Assembly: GCA_016841965.1 (NCBI GenBank) | Contig: JAEANN010000054.1 | Span: 124,001-188,000 of the forward strand | DNA length: 64,000 bases | From: Candidatus Roseilinea mizusawaensis | GTDB lineage: Bacteria > Chloroflexota > Anaerolineae > J036 > Brachytrichaceae | Reading direction: 5' to 3' | Shown: in pieces, positions 1 through 9,196 of the stretch | Layout of the letters: each line of letters begins with the position of its first letter | Numbering within the stretch: position 1 is the first letter of the stretch | Program-made: the position numbers and the translations under genes | The notes under the pieces: model-generated | The model's database searches: none | Told to the model about the DNA's origin: nothing | The model's input: only the letters and a program-made list of their open reading frames with translations

Positions 1-1482
1 GTGCTGGCCGAACAGGGCAAAGTGGACATGGAGGAAGAAATCCGCGCCCACATTGGCAGAACGGGACGAACCCAGATCATCTGTCGCACCGGCAGTCCCA
101 TTGACCCGGTCGATATCGATATGGCCAACCCCGACGAAGCCTCGGCCATCATCATTCTGTCGCCCGATGGCGATGCTGACCCGGATGCCCAGGTCATCAA
201 GTCGATCATGGCGCTGACGCGGGATGGCGCGCGCAAACGGGCGCGCAAAGCAGGCCGATATCGCATCGTGGCCGAGATCCAGGAAGAGCGTAATCTGAAG
301 GTCGCGCGGCTGGTCGGCGGCGACGACGCGACGTTGATCCTGTCCGGCGATTTGATCTCGCGCGTGATGATGCACACCTGCCGGCAGCCGGGCCTGAGCG
401 CGGTGTATACAGAACTGCTCGGCTACACGGGCAGCGAAATCTACTTCCGCGTCGAACCCAGTCTGGTGGGACGGACTTACGGCGAAGCGATCTTAGCGTA
501 CGAGGATTGCAGCGTGGCCGGGCTGCGCAAACGGGGGCAGCCGGCGCATCTCAACCCGCCGGCCGACGCGCCGATCGAACCGGGTGACGAATTGATTCTG
601 ATCGCTGAAGACGATAGCGCCACCCGCGCCGGCACGATCGCGTCGGCGCAAATCGACCTTTCGGCGCTGCGCGAACCGCACATTGCCTCTCCTGCGCCCG
701 AAAGATTCCTGATCCTGGGTTGGAATGTGCATGGCCCCACCTTCCTTACGGAATTGGATCGGTTTGTCGCGCCCGGCTCCGAGGCGTTGGTGGTTGCCGA
801 TCTGGGAAACGCCGAAGACGATGTGGCCGGGGTAGCCGGCAGTCTGGAGCGCCTGAGCGTGTCCGCTCAGGCCGGCGACACCACAGACCCCCTTGCACTC
901 GAAGCGCTGGAGCTGGGGCGATTTGACCACGCGCTGGTGCTGTGCTACTCAAACCAGCTCGGTGTGCAGGAGGCTGATGCGCGCACCACCGTCACATTGC
1001 TGCACGTGCGCGAGATCATGCGCCAAATGTCTGGCGCAAGCGCGGGCGAGCACCAGCCGGCTTCCGGAGCCGGCTTCAACATCGTCAGCCAAATGCTCGA
1101 CCTGCGCAATCGCGAACTGGCCGAGGTAACTCGCGCCGATGATTTCATCGTCAGCGATAACCTTGTCAGCCTCATCCTGGCGCAAGTTGCGCAGGACCCC
1201 GGCCTGGCCGATGTGTTCGTCGATCTGCTGGCTGTAGAGGGGTCGGAAATCTATCTGGAGCCGGCCAGCGCATATGTCCAGACCGGCCGGCCGGTGAACT
1301 TCTACACGGTGTGCGAAGCAGCCCGCCGGCGCAACGAGACAGCCATCGGCTACCGGTTACACGCCCTGGCCGGTGACGCCACAAAGTCCTATGGCGTTGT
1401 GATCAACCCGCCCAAGTCCAAGCAGGTTACCTTCGGCAGTTTGGATCGCATCATCGTGCTGGCCGAAGCCGATGAGGCGTGA
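1..1482 (+). CDS. CASTOR/POLLUX-type putative ion channel, C-terminal part (5' end outside window)
   Basis: This is the C-terminal part of a potassium-channel-like protein of the CASTOR/POLLUX family, whose members carry N-terminal membrane helices followed by two tandem RCK/TrkA-like nucleotide-binding modules. Only the soluble portion is visible. A first module runs over roughly residues 1-220 and includes the family-typical stretch ending GDELILIAEDD. A second starts near residue 228 (ERFLILGWN, a beta-alpha-beta dinucleotide-fold start) and runs to the end. No membrane helix is present, so the open frame at base 1 is a truncation by the window edge and the GTG there is not a credible start. 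It converges on the ABC ATPase gene, with a shared hairpin between them. Its likely role is regulated monovalent or divalent cation flux. The family call is good, but ion specificity cannot be read. Confidence 0.8.
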   Translation: MLAEQGKVDMEEEIRAHIGRTGRTQIICRTGSPIDPVDIDMANPDEASAIIILSPDGDADPDAQVIKSIMALTRDGARKRARKAGRYRIVAEIQEERNLKVARLVGGDDATLILSGDLISRVMMHTCRQPGLSAVYTELLGYTGSEIYFRVEPSLVGRTYGEAILAYEDCSVAGLRKRGQPAHLNPPADAPIEPGDELILIAEDDSATRAGTIASAQIDLSALREPHIASPAPERFLILGWNVHGPTFLTELDRFVAPGSEALVVADLGNAEDDVAGVAGSLERLSVSAQAGDTTDPLALEALELGRFDHALVLCYSNQLGVQEADARTTVTLLHVREIMRQMSGASAGEHQPASGAGFNIVSQMLDLRNRELAEVTRADDFIVSDNLVSLILAQVAQDPGLADVFVDLLAVEGSEIYLEPASAYVQTGRPVNFYTVCEAARRRNETAIGYRLHALAGDATKSYGVVINPPKSKQVTFGSLDRIIVLAEADEA

Positions 1483-1524
1483 CAGGGTCTGGCATGACCT
1501 GACAGGCGCGACAAGCACACAACA

Positions 1525-1554
1525 AGCGGCGAGCGGGTTCAACCGCTCGCCGCT
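1525..1554. terminator. Bidirectional intrinsic-terminator-like hairpin
   Basis: A perfect 12-bp stem (AGCGGCGAGCGG with CCGCTCGCCGCT) closes a 6-base loop between two convergent genes. There is no long T-run on either side; the minus-strand side is followed by a mildly T-rich stretch. It probably ends both transcripts. Confidence 0.6.
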
Positions 1555-1607
1555 GTCATGAAAATGCTGGAGGTGCGAGGCGATGCGCGCAGTACGCGCG
1601 CGACAAC

Positions 1608-2708
1608 TCATCGAATGGCCTTCTCAGTCTGCTTGTCGAAGATGTGGAAGCGGTCCATGTTGAAGGCCAGACTGGCGGTGTTCCCCACGCGCAGTTTCGA
1701 GCGCGGGTCGACGCGAGCAAGGAACGACTTGTCCTTGGCGTTCAGATACAGGATCACTTCGTTGCCCATCAACTCGGTCACTTCCACTTTGGACTCGACC
1801 AGCGCCTGGTGAATGCCGGGCGGCGCGAATTCGGGATCGTGGACGTTTTCGGGCCGGATGCCGAAGATGACCTGAGTGCCTTTGTAAGGCTTGTACGGCT
1901 CGACGCGCTCGGCAGGAATTTTGACGCGGAAAGCGCCGGCGTCAACGTACATCTCGCTGTCGCTGCCGGTGAGCGTGGCGTCGAAGAAGTTCATCGACGG
2001 GCTGCCGATGAAGCCGGCCACAAACACATTATCCGGCTGGTCGTACAGATTTTGCGGTGTATCGATTTGCTGGAGTAGACCGTCCTTCATCACGGCGATG
2101 CGAGTGCCCATGGTCATCGCCTCGGTTTGGTCATGGGTCACATAAATGAAGGTGGTGCCGAGTTGCATGTGCAGTTTGCTGATCTCGGCGCGGGCCTGCA
2201 CGCGCAATTTGGCGTCCAGGTTGGACAGGGGTTCGTCCATCAGGAACACCGCCGGGTTGCGCACGATTGCGCGGCCCACGGCAACGCGCTGGCGCTGGCC
2301 GCCGGACAGTTGCTTCGGTTTGCGGTCGAGCAGCGCTTCAATGCCCAGGCGCTTGGCGGCTTCGCGCACGCGGCGATCGATCTCTGCCTTGGGCACACGG
2401 CGCAGCTTCAAACCAAATGCCATATTGTCATACACAGACATGTGCGGATACAGCGCGTAGGATTGGAACACCATCGCAATGTCACGATCTTTCGGGGGTA
2501 CATCATTGACGAGCCGGTCGCCAATGTAGATATTGCCTTCGGTGACCTCTTCCAACCCGGCCAACATGCGCAGCGATGTGGTTTTGCCGCAACCCGAAGG
2601 GCCAACAAATACCAGGAACTCCCGATCAGCAATCTGGATGTTCAAGTCGTTCACCGCCACGACATCGCCAAAACGCTTGGTGACATGTTCAAAAGTCACA
2701 CTAGCCAT
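1608..2708 (-). CDS. ugpC: MalK/UgpC-type sugar ABC transporter ATPase
   Basis: This cytoplasmic ATPase powers CUT1-type carbohydrate importers. Walker A is GPSGCGKTT (residues 36-44), the Q-loop glutamine is Q82, the signature is LSGGQ (134-138), Walker B is FLMDE (155-159) and the switch histidine is H192. The C-terminal third (about 240-366) is the regulatory OB-type domain typical of MalK, UgpC and MsmK. The length of 366 residues is normal. AGGAGG sits 9 bases before ATG, which fixes the start. No permease or binding protein is adjacent, so it is probably a shared ATPase. The two permease pairs at 21.9-29.8 kb lack any ATPase of their own, which makes this the nearest candidate partner. 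That pairing is inference. Confidence 0.92.
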   Translation of the reverse strand: MASVTFEHVTKRFGDVVAVNDLNIQIADREFLVFVGPSGCGKTTSLRMLAGLEEVTEGNIYIGDRLVNDVPPKDRDIAMVFQSYALYPHMSVYDNMAFGLKLRRVPKAEIDRRVREAAKRLGIEALLDRKPKQLSGGQRQRVAVGRAIVRNPAVFLMDEPLSNLDAKLRVQARAEISKLHMQLGTTFIYVTHDQTEAMTMGTRIAVMKDGLLQQIDTPQNLYDQPDNVFVAGFIGSPSMNFFDATLTGSDSEMYVDAGAFRVKIPAERVEPYKPYKGTQVIFGIRPENVHDPEFAPPGIHQALVESKVEVTELMGNEVILYLNAKDKSFLARVDPRSKLRVGNTASLAFNMDRFHIFDKQTEKAIR

Positions 2709-2784
2709 TTAACAATTACCTCCTAAGTGTCAGCGAGAGACGTATAATTCGCCACGTGCTTGGCATTGTACACAGACCGCCCAA
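2709..2784. promoter_or_regulatory. Divergent promoter region between the ABC ATPase and larA
   Basis: This 76-base spacer separates two divergent genes. On the plus strand TATAAT (2743-2748) could be the -10 for the larA homologue, although no good -35 stands 17 bases upstream. On the minus strand TACAAT near 2766-2771 and the strong AGGAGG ribosome-binding site at 2719-2724 serve the ATPase gene. The elements were picked by eye. Confidence 0.35.
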
Positions 2785-4095
2785 ATGCGCAAATCAGGCC
2801 CCACCACTCCATCTGCGATGCCTATACCTATGCCAACCCGAATTCGTGAGACTGTCGCTGCACCGGCCAGTCTGCCCGGCCGGCCAATCGACGCTGACCA
2901 TCTGGCGTCCGGCATCCAGCATGTCGGCGCGGCCCATCTCCAAGACTATGCCCGGCCGGGGGCGCGCGTCACGATTGCCTTCACCGACGCAACGCGCGCC
3001 TGCCCCGACGCAGCCCTGATCGCATTTCTCATCGATGAGCTGACTGCTCTTGGGGTGCGCTCAGAAGACATCACCCTGTTGTGCGCCACCGGCCTGCACC
3101 GCCCAATGACTCAGGCTGAGCTCTTGATCAAACTGGGCGTGCAGATTGCCACACAGACGCGCATCGTCGATCACAGCGCGCTCGACGCGCACAGGCTAAT
3201 TGACCTGGGTGAGATCAACAGCCTGCCCGTTGTAACAGACCGGCTGTGTGTGGACACCGATTTACTCATAGCGACCGGCGTGGTCGAGCCACATCAGTAC
3301 GCCGGCTATTCTGGCGGCGCCAAGACGGTCGTCATCGGCTGCGCCGGCGAAGCCACCATCCAGGCTACGCACAGCCCGGACATGCTCGACCATCCCGGCG
3401 TGCGGCTGGGCAAGATCGAGAACAACCCCTTCCAGCAATTCGTGCGCGCAGCCGGCCAACGCATTGGGTTGCGTCTCGCGCTCAACGTCGTGCTGAGCGA
3501 GCATGGCGATATCCTGTTTGCGGCCATGGGCGACCCCGTCAGCACGCACGATCATCTGGTCGCTCAGGCGCGAACGCTGTACGAGGTGAACGTGCCGCGG
3601 CGGGCGCATTTGGCGCTGGCCGGTGTCGAGCCGGTGAAAGCCGTTAACCTTTATCAAGCCAGCCGGGCAGCGACATACCTGGCGCTGGCCGACGACACGC
3701 CCCTGTTGCCCGGCGCCCCAATCATCCTGCCCGCGCCAATCCCAGAAGGAGCCGGCCAGGGCGCCGGCGAGAGACGGTTCTTCGACATGCTGTCGCGCGC
3801 GCCATCGCCCGCCCAACTGATCGAGCAAATGCGCCGCGAGGGTTTTCCAGCCGGCGCGCAGCGCGCATATATCCTCGCCCAGGTGCTATTGCAGCACCCG
3901 ATCATCGTGGTGGGCGCAGACCATCCCCAAGTCGTCAGCGCCTGTCATATGCTGAATGCCCCCAATCTCGACGAAGCCCTCCGCATGGGCGAAGCCCTTG
4001 CCCGCAGACAATTCCACCTTTCAGATGATGACTGGCTGGACTATCTGATCGTCCCGCACGCGCTGTTGACACTGCCACGATTGGCGGCACAATAG
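2785..4095 (+). CDS. larA: LarA-family nickel-pincer racemase/epimerase homologue
   Basis: This is a homologue of lactate racemase LarA, an enzyme using a covalently attached nickel-pincer nucleotide to racemise 2-hydroxy acids; many homologues act on other hydroxy acids or sugar acids. Residues matching LarA are visible in order: DATR (D68, R71), ATGLHRP (H105), EPH (H170), SGGAK (K180, the pincer-binding lysine position) and THS (H196). Their spacing is close to that of characterised LarA. The N-terminus is about 30 residues shorter than usual and no ribosome-binding site precedes the first ATG, so ATGs at 2818 or 2830 are also possible. No larB, larC or larE maturation gene is in the window. 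A decayed copy of its 3' end lies at 37.1 kb. Family certain; substrate unknown. Confidence 0.85.
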   Translation: MRKSGPTTPSAMPIPMPTRIRETVAAPASLPGRPIDADHLASGIQHVGAAHLQDYARPGARVTIAFTDATRACPDAALIAFLIDELTALGVRSEDITLLCATGLHRPMTQAELLIKLGVQIATQTRIVDHSALDAHRLIDLGEINSLPVVTDRLCVDTDLLIATGVVEPHQYAGYSGGAKTVVIGCAGEATIQATHSPDMLDHPGVRLGKIENNPFQQFVRAAGQRIGLRLALNVVLSEHGDILFAAMGDPVSTHDHLVAQARTLYEVNVPRRAHLALAGVEPVKAVNLYQASRAATYLALADDTPLLPGAPIILPAPIPEGAGQGAGERRFFDMLSRAPSPAQLIEQMRREGFPAGAQRAYILAQVLLQHPIIVVGADHPQVVSACHMLNAPNLDEALRMGEALARRQFHLSDDDWLDYLIVPHALLTLPRLAAQ

Positions 4096-4531
4096 CTGCA
4101 AAATCCAGCAGTGGCAACACCCGCTTGAACGTGTCGTGCGAGGGCACCCCGTTGGCGCCTCCAGCAGAAATATGCGAAACCAGGCTTTTTTGGCTTTCGC
4201 AAACACTTCGGCTTTTCAGTGAAATGCTCGGTGCCGCAGATGACTGCGCTGAATGCGATAATCAAGACATCGACGAGTTTATGTTAGCGCGTCCGATCAA
4301 CACACGCATCCACCGTTAGGCCATAATGGGTCTATCTCCCATACTGATGCAATCTGTTGACCACGACTGGCAGACCGGGAGATCGCAAGCCCAGAGACCA
4401 CCGCAATTGACACAAGGGCCTTTCGTATTAGAATACGCGCGCACCATGTAAGAGATTCAGTCAAACTATCATCTTCCCCACTGTCACCTTATTGCCCCAC
4501 GTAGAGCGATGAGATCACCCCATGTAGAGCA
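4096..4531. other. Non-coding stretch downstream of larA
   Basis: About 436 bases carry no credible reading frame, RNA gene or strong hairpin. Composition is lower in GC than the flanks. It leads into the LacI pseudogene and looks like eroded or inserted DNA. Confidence 0.5.
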
Positions 4532-4960
4532 ATGAGCCAACGACAGCAAACCAACCATCAGCGACCGACCCTGCGCCAAGCGGCGCAGCTAGCAGACATT
4601 TGGATGGGAACCATCTGGCAAGCGCTGAACAATCGGCCGAATGTCCTGCCGAAAACGCGCGAAAAGGTCTATTGTGCGCTGCCCAGGAGCTTAGGTATTA
4701 GCGCACCTACGGGCGCAAAGGCCATGGACCATCCACCATCAGCCTACTGGTCAAGCTAGGTCCGGGCGCGTCGCCGCCGGTGTTCAATCCTTCTTCTGCC
4801 CTGTGCAAGCAGGCGTGGAGCAGGAATGCCGAATTTGGCCCCTCAACCTCTTGCTGGTCGCGGTGAATGCACCGTGCACGCGCCCAAGACCTGGCCGGGG
4901 CGGCTGGGCGTGCGCCAGTTGATCCAGCATGTAGCATGGGTGCACGCCCGACATGCCGCG
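4532..4960 (+). pseudogene. LacI-family transcriptional regulator, frameshifted and truncated
   Basis: The first frame opens with a recognisable LacI-type helix-turn-helix: RPTLRQAAQLADIWMGTIW followed by QALNNRPNVLPKTREKV. It carries substitutions at normally conserved positions (VS to IW, S to W). It then degrades and stops at 4759. The start of the effector-binding domain continues in shifted frames: LLVKLGPGASPPVFNP from about 4744, then FFCPVQAGVEQECRIWPLN from about 4789. Nothing resembling the remaining 200 or so residues of a LacI protein follows. At least two frameshifts and loss of the C-terminal two thirds make this a clear pseudogene. It presumably once controlled a neighbouring sugar-uptake or secreted gene. 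It is distinct in sequence from the intact LacI protein at 19.5-20.5 kb. Confidence 0.75.
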
Positions 4961-5160
4961 TGTGGCGATCAGCGTATCGATGCACCTGGTTCGCCGCGCC
5001 TCATCAGGCTACTACCAACGACAAGGAAATGACCATGATCTACCCGTGTGACCTCCCGGCATCACTGCGGCCCTTTCGTGGGAGCGTGGCCCATGCGCCG
5101 CGTCCTCTGATGCATCGGGGAAAGGCCGGCCCGATCTGAACATCTTCAACTCTCAAAAAG

Positions 5161-8100
5161 GTGTATTGGCTCATGCAGACACAAATGATCCTCCCCCTTC
5201 TAGTGCGCCGTGTATTCCGTGGGTGGTTGGCCACGCTGCTGGCGCTAAGCGCGCTTGCCGGGCCACTGATGCACCCGCCCCGCTCGACCTATGCCTCGAC
5301 GCCGCTGATTGCATACGACGACGTGCTGGCAACGGGCACATACAATTGGTCGGATTGGTCGTGGGGTGGCACCTATAACCTGGCCCACACGACGACGGTT
5401 TACAACGGCAGCCAATCCATCGAGGCCACCATCACCATCGGCTATGGTGCGCTTTCGTTGCGCGTGGATACCGGGCTGGCCGGCTCAGCTTACAGCGCTG
5501 TGCGCTTCTGGGTGCACGGGGGGAGCACACCCGGCCTCCGTCAGTTGCAGGTGGTGATTGAGGAAAGTGATTCGGGCGGCCCGTATAGCTCACCCTTCAC
5601 GTTCGATGCGCCGGCCGGGACGTGGACGCAGGTGATCGCGCCGCTCAGCGCAATGGGCAACCCGACGACCATCAAGCGCATCAACATCCAGGATCGCACC
5701 GGCGCCGGCCAACCCACCTTTTATCTGGACGAGATTCAACTCATCCCGGCATCGCCGCCACCGCCGGGGTGCGACGTCCCGGTGTATCTGGACGGCCTGG
5801 GCACCAACTGGCAGAACTGGTCGTGGAATGGATCGTATGACTTTGCGCACGGCACCACCGTGCAGCAGGGCGTGCTGGCGATCGAAGCCACGACGATGGG
5901 CCCCTACGGCGGCATCTCTTTCCGCGTGGATCCGGGCCTGCCCGGTGGGGCTTACACTGCAGTGACCTTTTGGGTGCATGGCGGGACCAGTGGAATACGC
6001 AAGCTCCAGCTCTTCATGCAGCAGGCCGACAGCGGCGGAGATACCGCTGCGGTGCCGTTCGACGCGCCGGCCGGCGTCTGGACGCCGGTCACTATCTCGC
6101 TGGCGGCCCTGGGCAATCCGACCACCATCAAGCGCATCAACATCCAGGATCGCACCGGCGCCGGCCAACCTGCCTTCTACGTCGACACCGTATGCCTGAC
6201 CACCACGCCGGTGCCGCCGCCTCCACCGCCTCCACCGTACTGCGATCTGCCGATCTACCTGGATGCGCTGGCGGCCGGCTGGCAGAACTGGTCGTGGGAC
6301 GGCAACTACGACTTGGCTGCATCTAGCCCGGATCCGGTATATGAAGGGAGCTTTGCGATTGCTGCGACGATCAACAACGCCTACGGCGGACTCTCCTTAC
6401 GCTCGCCGGTCGCCTTAAGCGGATCATCCTACGCGAGCGTGGTCTTCTGGGTGCATGGCGGCAGCGCGCCCGGCGCCCGCCAGTTACAGGTGGTGATCGA
6501 GGGCAGCGACTCGGGCGGTCCGTATAGCTCACCTTTCACGTTTGATGCCCCGGCCGGGACGTGGACGCAAGTGATCGCGCCGCTTAGCGCGATGGGCAAC
6601 CCGGCGACCATCAAGCGCATCAACATCCAAGATCGCACCGGCGCTGCCCAACCCACCTTCTATGTGGATTTGGTATGCCTGTCGAGCACGCTCACACCGC
6701 CGCCGCCGCCACCGGCTCCGCCACCCGCTCCGCCGCCGGGGCCGCCGCCGGGGCCGCCGCCTTCGCGCTTCCCCGGCCTGCCGGGCTGCGCTTACACGCT
6801 GTACGATGATGCGCTGGCCGACGGATGGGAGGACTGGTCGTGGAACACCAACGTGAATCGTGAACATCCTTACGCGCTGACCGGCAGCGCGTTGGCGTTC
6901 AAATACCGCGAAGGCTACGCCGGCCTTTCGTTGCGCTCGCCCCAACCGCTGGCGCGGGGTGAATATGACGCGGTGGCCTTTTGGGTCAATGGCGGCGAAG
7001 ACCCCGGACTGCGACGGATTGTGTTCTTCATCCAGAGCAGCGACGACGGCGGCGAGTCGCGCCGTTTTCACCTTGACATTTCGCCCCAGACGTGGACACC
7101 GGTCACCGTGCCGCTGGCCATCCTGGGTGACGTGACCGCGATCAAGCGACTGAACTTCCAGGAGCGCACCGGCCAAGCCCAAGATCCCATCTTTCTTGAC
7201 AACATCTGCTTCTTGCGCGGCGATGTCGCCGTCTCGGCAGGCGCTATGGCCTATATGCAGCCCGGCAATCGGTTGATCTTCGACGAAACCACCGATGAAG
7301 CGATCGAGAACTGGTCGTGGGATACCGAGATCAGCTTTGCCAACACCCAGCCCGCCATCGGCCTGCGCTCGGCGGCAGTGCGCCATCTGAAAGGCTACGG
7401 GGGGCTATCCTTGCGCTTCCGCGAAGGATTGAGCACCGCCCAGTACGGCGGCCTAGTCTTTCGCATTCATGGCGGCGACGCCGGACGGCGGCAACTTGAT
7501 CTGTTCATCCAACAGGCCGACGAGGGCGGAGATTCGCCTCGGCTATCTTTTGATGTGCCGGCCGGGCGGTGGTATGAAGTTGCCGTGCCGTTCAGCGCGC
7601 TGGGCAACCCTGCAGTGGTCAAGCGCATCAACCTTCAGGATCGCAGCGGCGCGCCGCGGACGTATTACCTGGATGACATCGTGCTGGTCGCCCAGCCCCC
7701 TGCGCTCAGCGTGCCCGCCCCGGCGGTTGCACCGGCCCCGCCTGTCCCAGATGCTTCCGACGGCTCGCCTCTGGGGCCAGAGGGCTTTGTGTATCAGGAC
7801 GCGCTGGCTCCCGGCTGGGAGAACTGGTCGTGGAACAGCCAGGTGAACCTGGAGAACGCGCAACCGGCCTTGGGGGGGCGCTCTATTGCGGTGCGCTACC
7901 AAGAGGGTTACGCCGGCCTCTCGCTGCGCGCGCCGATCACGTTGGACGCAGCAGCCTACACCGGCATTGTTTTCTGGGTGCACGGTGGGGCGACGGAGGG
8001 CGAGCGCGCACTGCGCTTCTTCGTGCAGCAGAGCGATAGCGGCGGCGACTCTCGCGCCGTGGCCTTTGAAGCGCCGGCCGGCGCGTGGACGCCGATCACC

Positions 8101-9165
8101 ATTTCCCTGTCCAGCCTGGGGGACCTCAAGACCATCAAGCGCCTGAACGTGCAAGACAACAGCGGCACAGCACAGCCACCCTTCTTCGTGGATGCCGTTC
8201 GCCTGATCACCGGGCCGGTGGTCGGCGCGCTGACGCCGCCCCCCACCGGACCCACGGCCGAAGGGGGTTACCTGATCTTCAGCGATAGCCTGGCCGAGGG
8301 TTGGGAGAACTGGTCGTGGGATGCGCAGGTGAACTTGGCCAACCGTGAAGCGGTCTTCGCCGGCCGGCGCGCCATCAGCGTGACGATGCTCAAAGGCGCC
8401 GGCGGATTTTCGCTGCGCGCCCCAATCACCCTGGACGGCGCGTCCTACGGCGCCGTGCGCCTACGCGTGCTGGGCGGACAGGCGCGCCCGCGGCGGGTGC
8501 AGCTCTTCTTGCACAGCGCGGACACCTCGGGCAGCGAAGGCCCAGGCTTCTTGTTCGACGTGATCGGCCAACGTTGGCTCACCATCACCATCCCGATGAA
8601 CTTGCTCGGCAACCTGCCGACCATCAAGCGCGTCAACATCCAAGACTTGAGCGGCGCTTCAGAGATGAGCTTCTATGTGGATGAGCTGGAGCTGCTGCCG
8701 CGCAGCGCTGCCGAGTCGGTGTTGCCACGCGCGCCGCATTTCACCTTGTTCGGCAACGTGCTGGCCAAGGGGTGGCGCGATGCTTCCCGCGGGGCGCGTG
8801 TCTCCTTCCGCGAGGCGCAGAACGTGCGGGCGATGTACGCCATCGCGGTGCAGCCAACGCAGCCGAGCGCAACATTCCGGCTTGAAGCGACGCAGCCGTT
8901 GGACGTGCGCGAATTCCGCACCTTCAGCATATGGGTGAACGGCGGAGCACAGGATGCGCGTAACCTGCGCTTGCGGCTCTATCCTGCCTCGGCCGGCGCC
9001 CAGCCGTTCGAGACGCGCTTTGACGCGCCGGCGAACCGTTGGGTGCAAGTGACCGCTCCGCTCAAGCCATTGGGCAGTGATGCGTTGCAGGCGATCGAGG
9101 TCGTCGCTGAAGGCGGTTCGCCGGGAGCGACCTTGTATCTAGAGGACATTCGCCTCGTCCGTTAG
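5161..9165 (+). CDS. Secreted protein made of eight carbohydrate-binding-like beta-sandwich repeats
   Basis: This exported protein of 1334 residues contains no recognisable catalytic domain. After an N-terminal signal (hydrophobic LATLLALSALAG, cleavage plausible after TYAS) there are eight modules of about 140-150 residues. Each begins with a D-A-L-A-x-G-W-x-N-W-S-W-like segment, passes through a F-W-V-H-G-G strand and a P-L-S-x-L-G-N-P-x-x-I-K-R-I-N-x-Q-D segment, and ends with F-Y-x-D. This is the jelly-roll pattern of CBM-like or galactose-binding-like domains. Linkers 2-4 are rich in proline. Module 8 has lost the WSW and IKRIN signatures. It probably binds polysaccharide at the surface or in the medium. 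GTG 5161 or ATG 5173 could start it; AAAGG lies just upstream. The beta-helix gene follows after 31 bases. Confidence 0.75.
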   Translation: MYWLMQTQMILPLLVRRVFRGWLATLLALSALAGPLMHPPRSTYASTPLIAYDDVLATGTYNWSDWSWGGTYNLAHTTTVYNGSQSIEATITIGYGALSLRVDTGLAGSAYSAVRFWVHGGSTPGLRQLQVVIEESDSGGPYSSPFTFDAPAGTWTQVIAPLSAMGNPTTIKRINIQDRTGAGQPTFYLDEIQLIPASPPPPGCDVPVYLDGLGTNWQNWSWNGSYDFAHGTTVQQGVLAIEATTMGPYGGISFRVDPGLPGGAYTAVTFWVHGGTSGIRKLQLFMQQADSGGDTAAVPFDAPAGVWTPVTISLAALGNPTTIKRINIQDRTGAGQPAFYVDTVCLTTTPVPPPPPPPPYCDLPIYLDALAAGWQNWSWDGNYDLAASSPDPVYEGSFAIAATINNAYGGLSLRSPVALSGSSYASVVFWVHGGSAPGARQLQVVIEGSDSGGPYSSPFTFDAPAGTWTQVIAPLSAMGNPATIKRINIQDRTGAAQPTFYVDLVCLSSTLTPPPPPPAPPPAPPPGPPPGPPPSRFPGLPGCAYTLYDDALADGWEDWSWNTNVNREHPYALTGSALAFKYREGYAGLSLRSPQPLARGEYDAVAFWVNGGEDPGLRRIVFFIQSSDDGGESRRFHLDISPQTWTPVTVPLAILGDVTAIKRLNFQERTGQAQDPIFLDNICFLRGDVAVSAGAMAYMQPGNRLIFDETTDEAIENWSWDTEISFANTQPAIGLRSAAVRHLKGYGGLSLRFREGLSTAQYGGLVFRIHGGDAGRRQLDLFIQQADEGGDSPRLSFDVPAGRWYEVAVPFSALGNPAVVKRINLQDRSGAPRTYYLDDIVLVAQPPALSVPAPAVAPAPPVPDASDGSPLGPEGFVYQDALAPGWENWSWNSQVNLENAQPALGGRSIAVRYQEGYAGLSLRAPITLDAAAYTGIVFWVHGGATEGERALRFFVQQSDSGGDSRAVAFEAPAGAWTPITISLSSLGDLKTIKRLNVQDNSGTAQPPFFVDAVRLITGPVVGALTPPPTGPTAEGGYLIFSDSLAEGWENWSWDAQVNLANREAVFAGRRAISVTMLKGAGGFSLRAPITLDGASYGAVRLRVLGGQARPRRVQLFLHSADTSGSEGPGFLFDVIGQRWLTITIPMNLLGNLPTIKRVNIQDLSGASEMSFYVDELELLPRSAAESVLPRAPHFTLFGNVLAKGWRDASRGARVSFREAQNVRAMYAIAVQPTQPSATFRLEATQPLDVREFRTFSIWVNGGAQDARNLRLRLYPASAGAQPFETRFDAPANRWVQVTAPLKPLGSDALQAIEVVAEGGSPGATLYLEDIRLVR
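5305..9162 (+). repeat. Eight tandem modules of about 430-450 bp coding for CBM-like domains
   Basis: Approximate module limits are 5305-5750, 5770-6205, 6235-6690, 6785-7225, 7260-7700, 7785-8215, 8265-8700 and 8740-9162. Modules 1 and 3 are nearly identical in their last third at the DNA level, around 5578-5717 versus 6518-6657. That points to recent duplication or gene conversion, while module 8 is strongly diverged. Confidence 0.8.
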
Positions 9166-9196
9166 TGATTATCTTCTTCTTTATAGAGGAAAGAGA

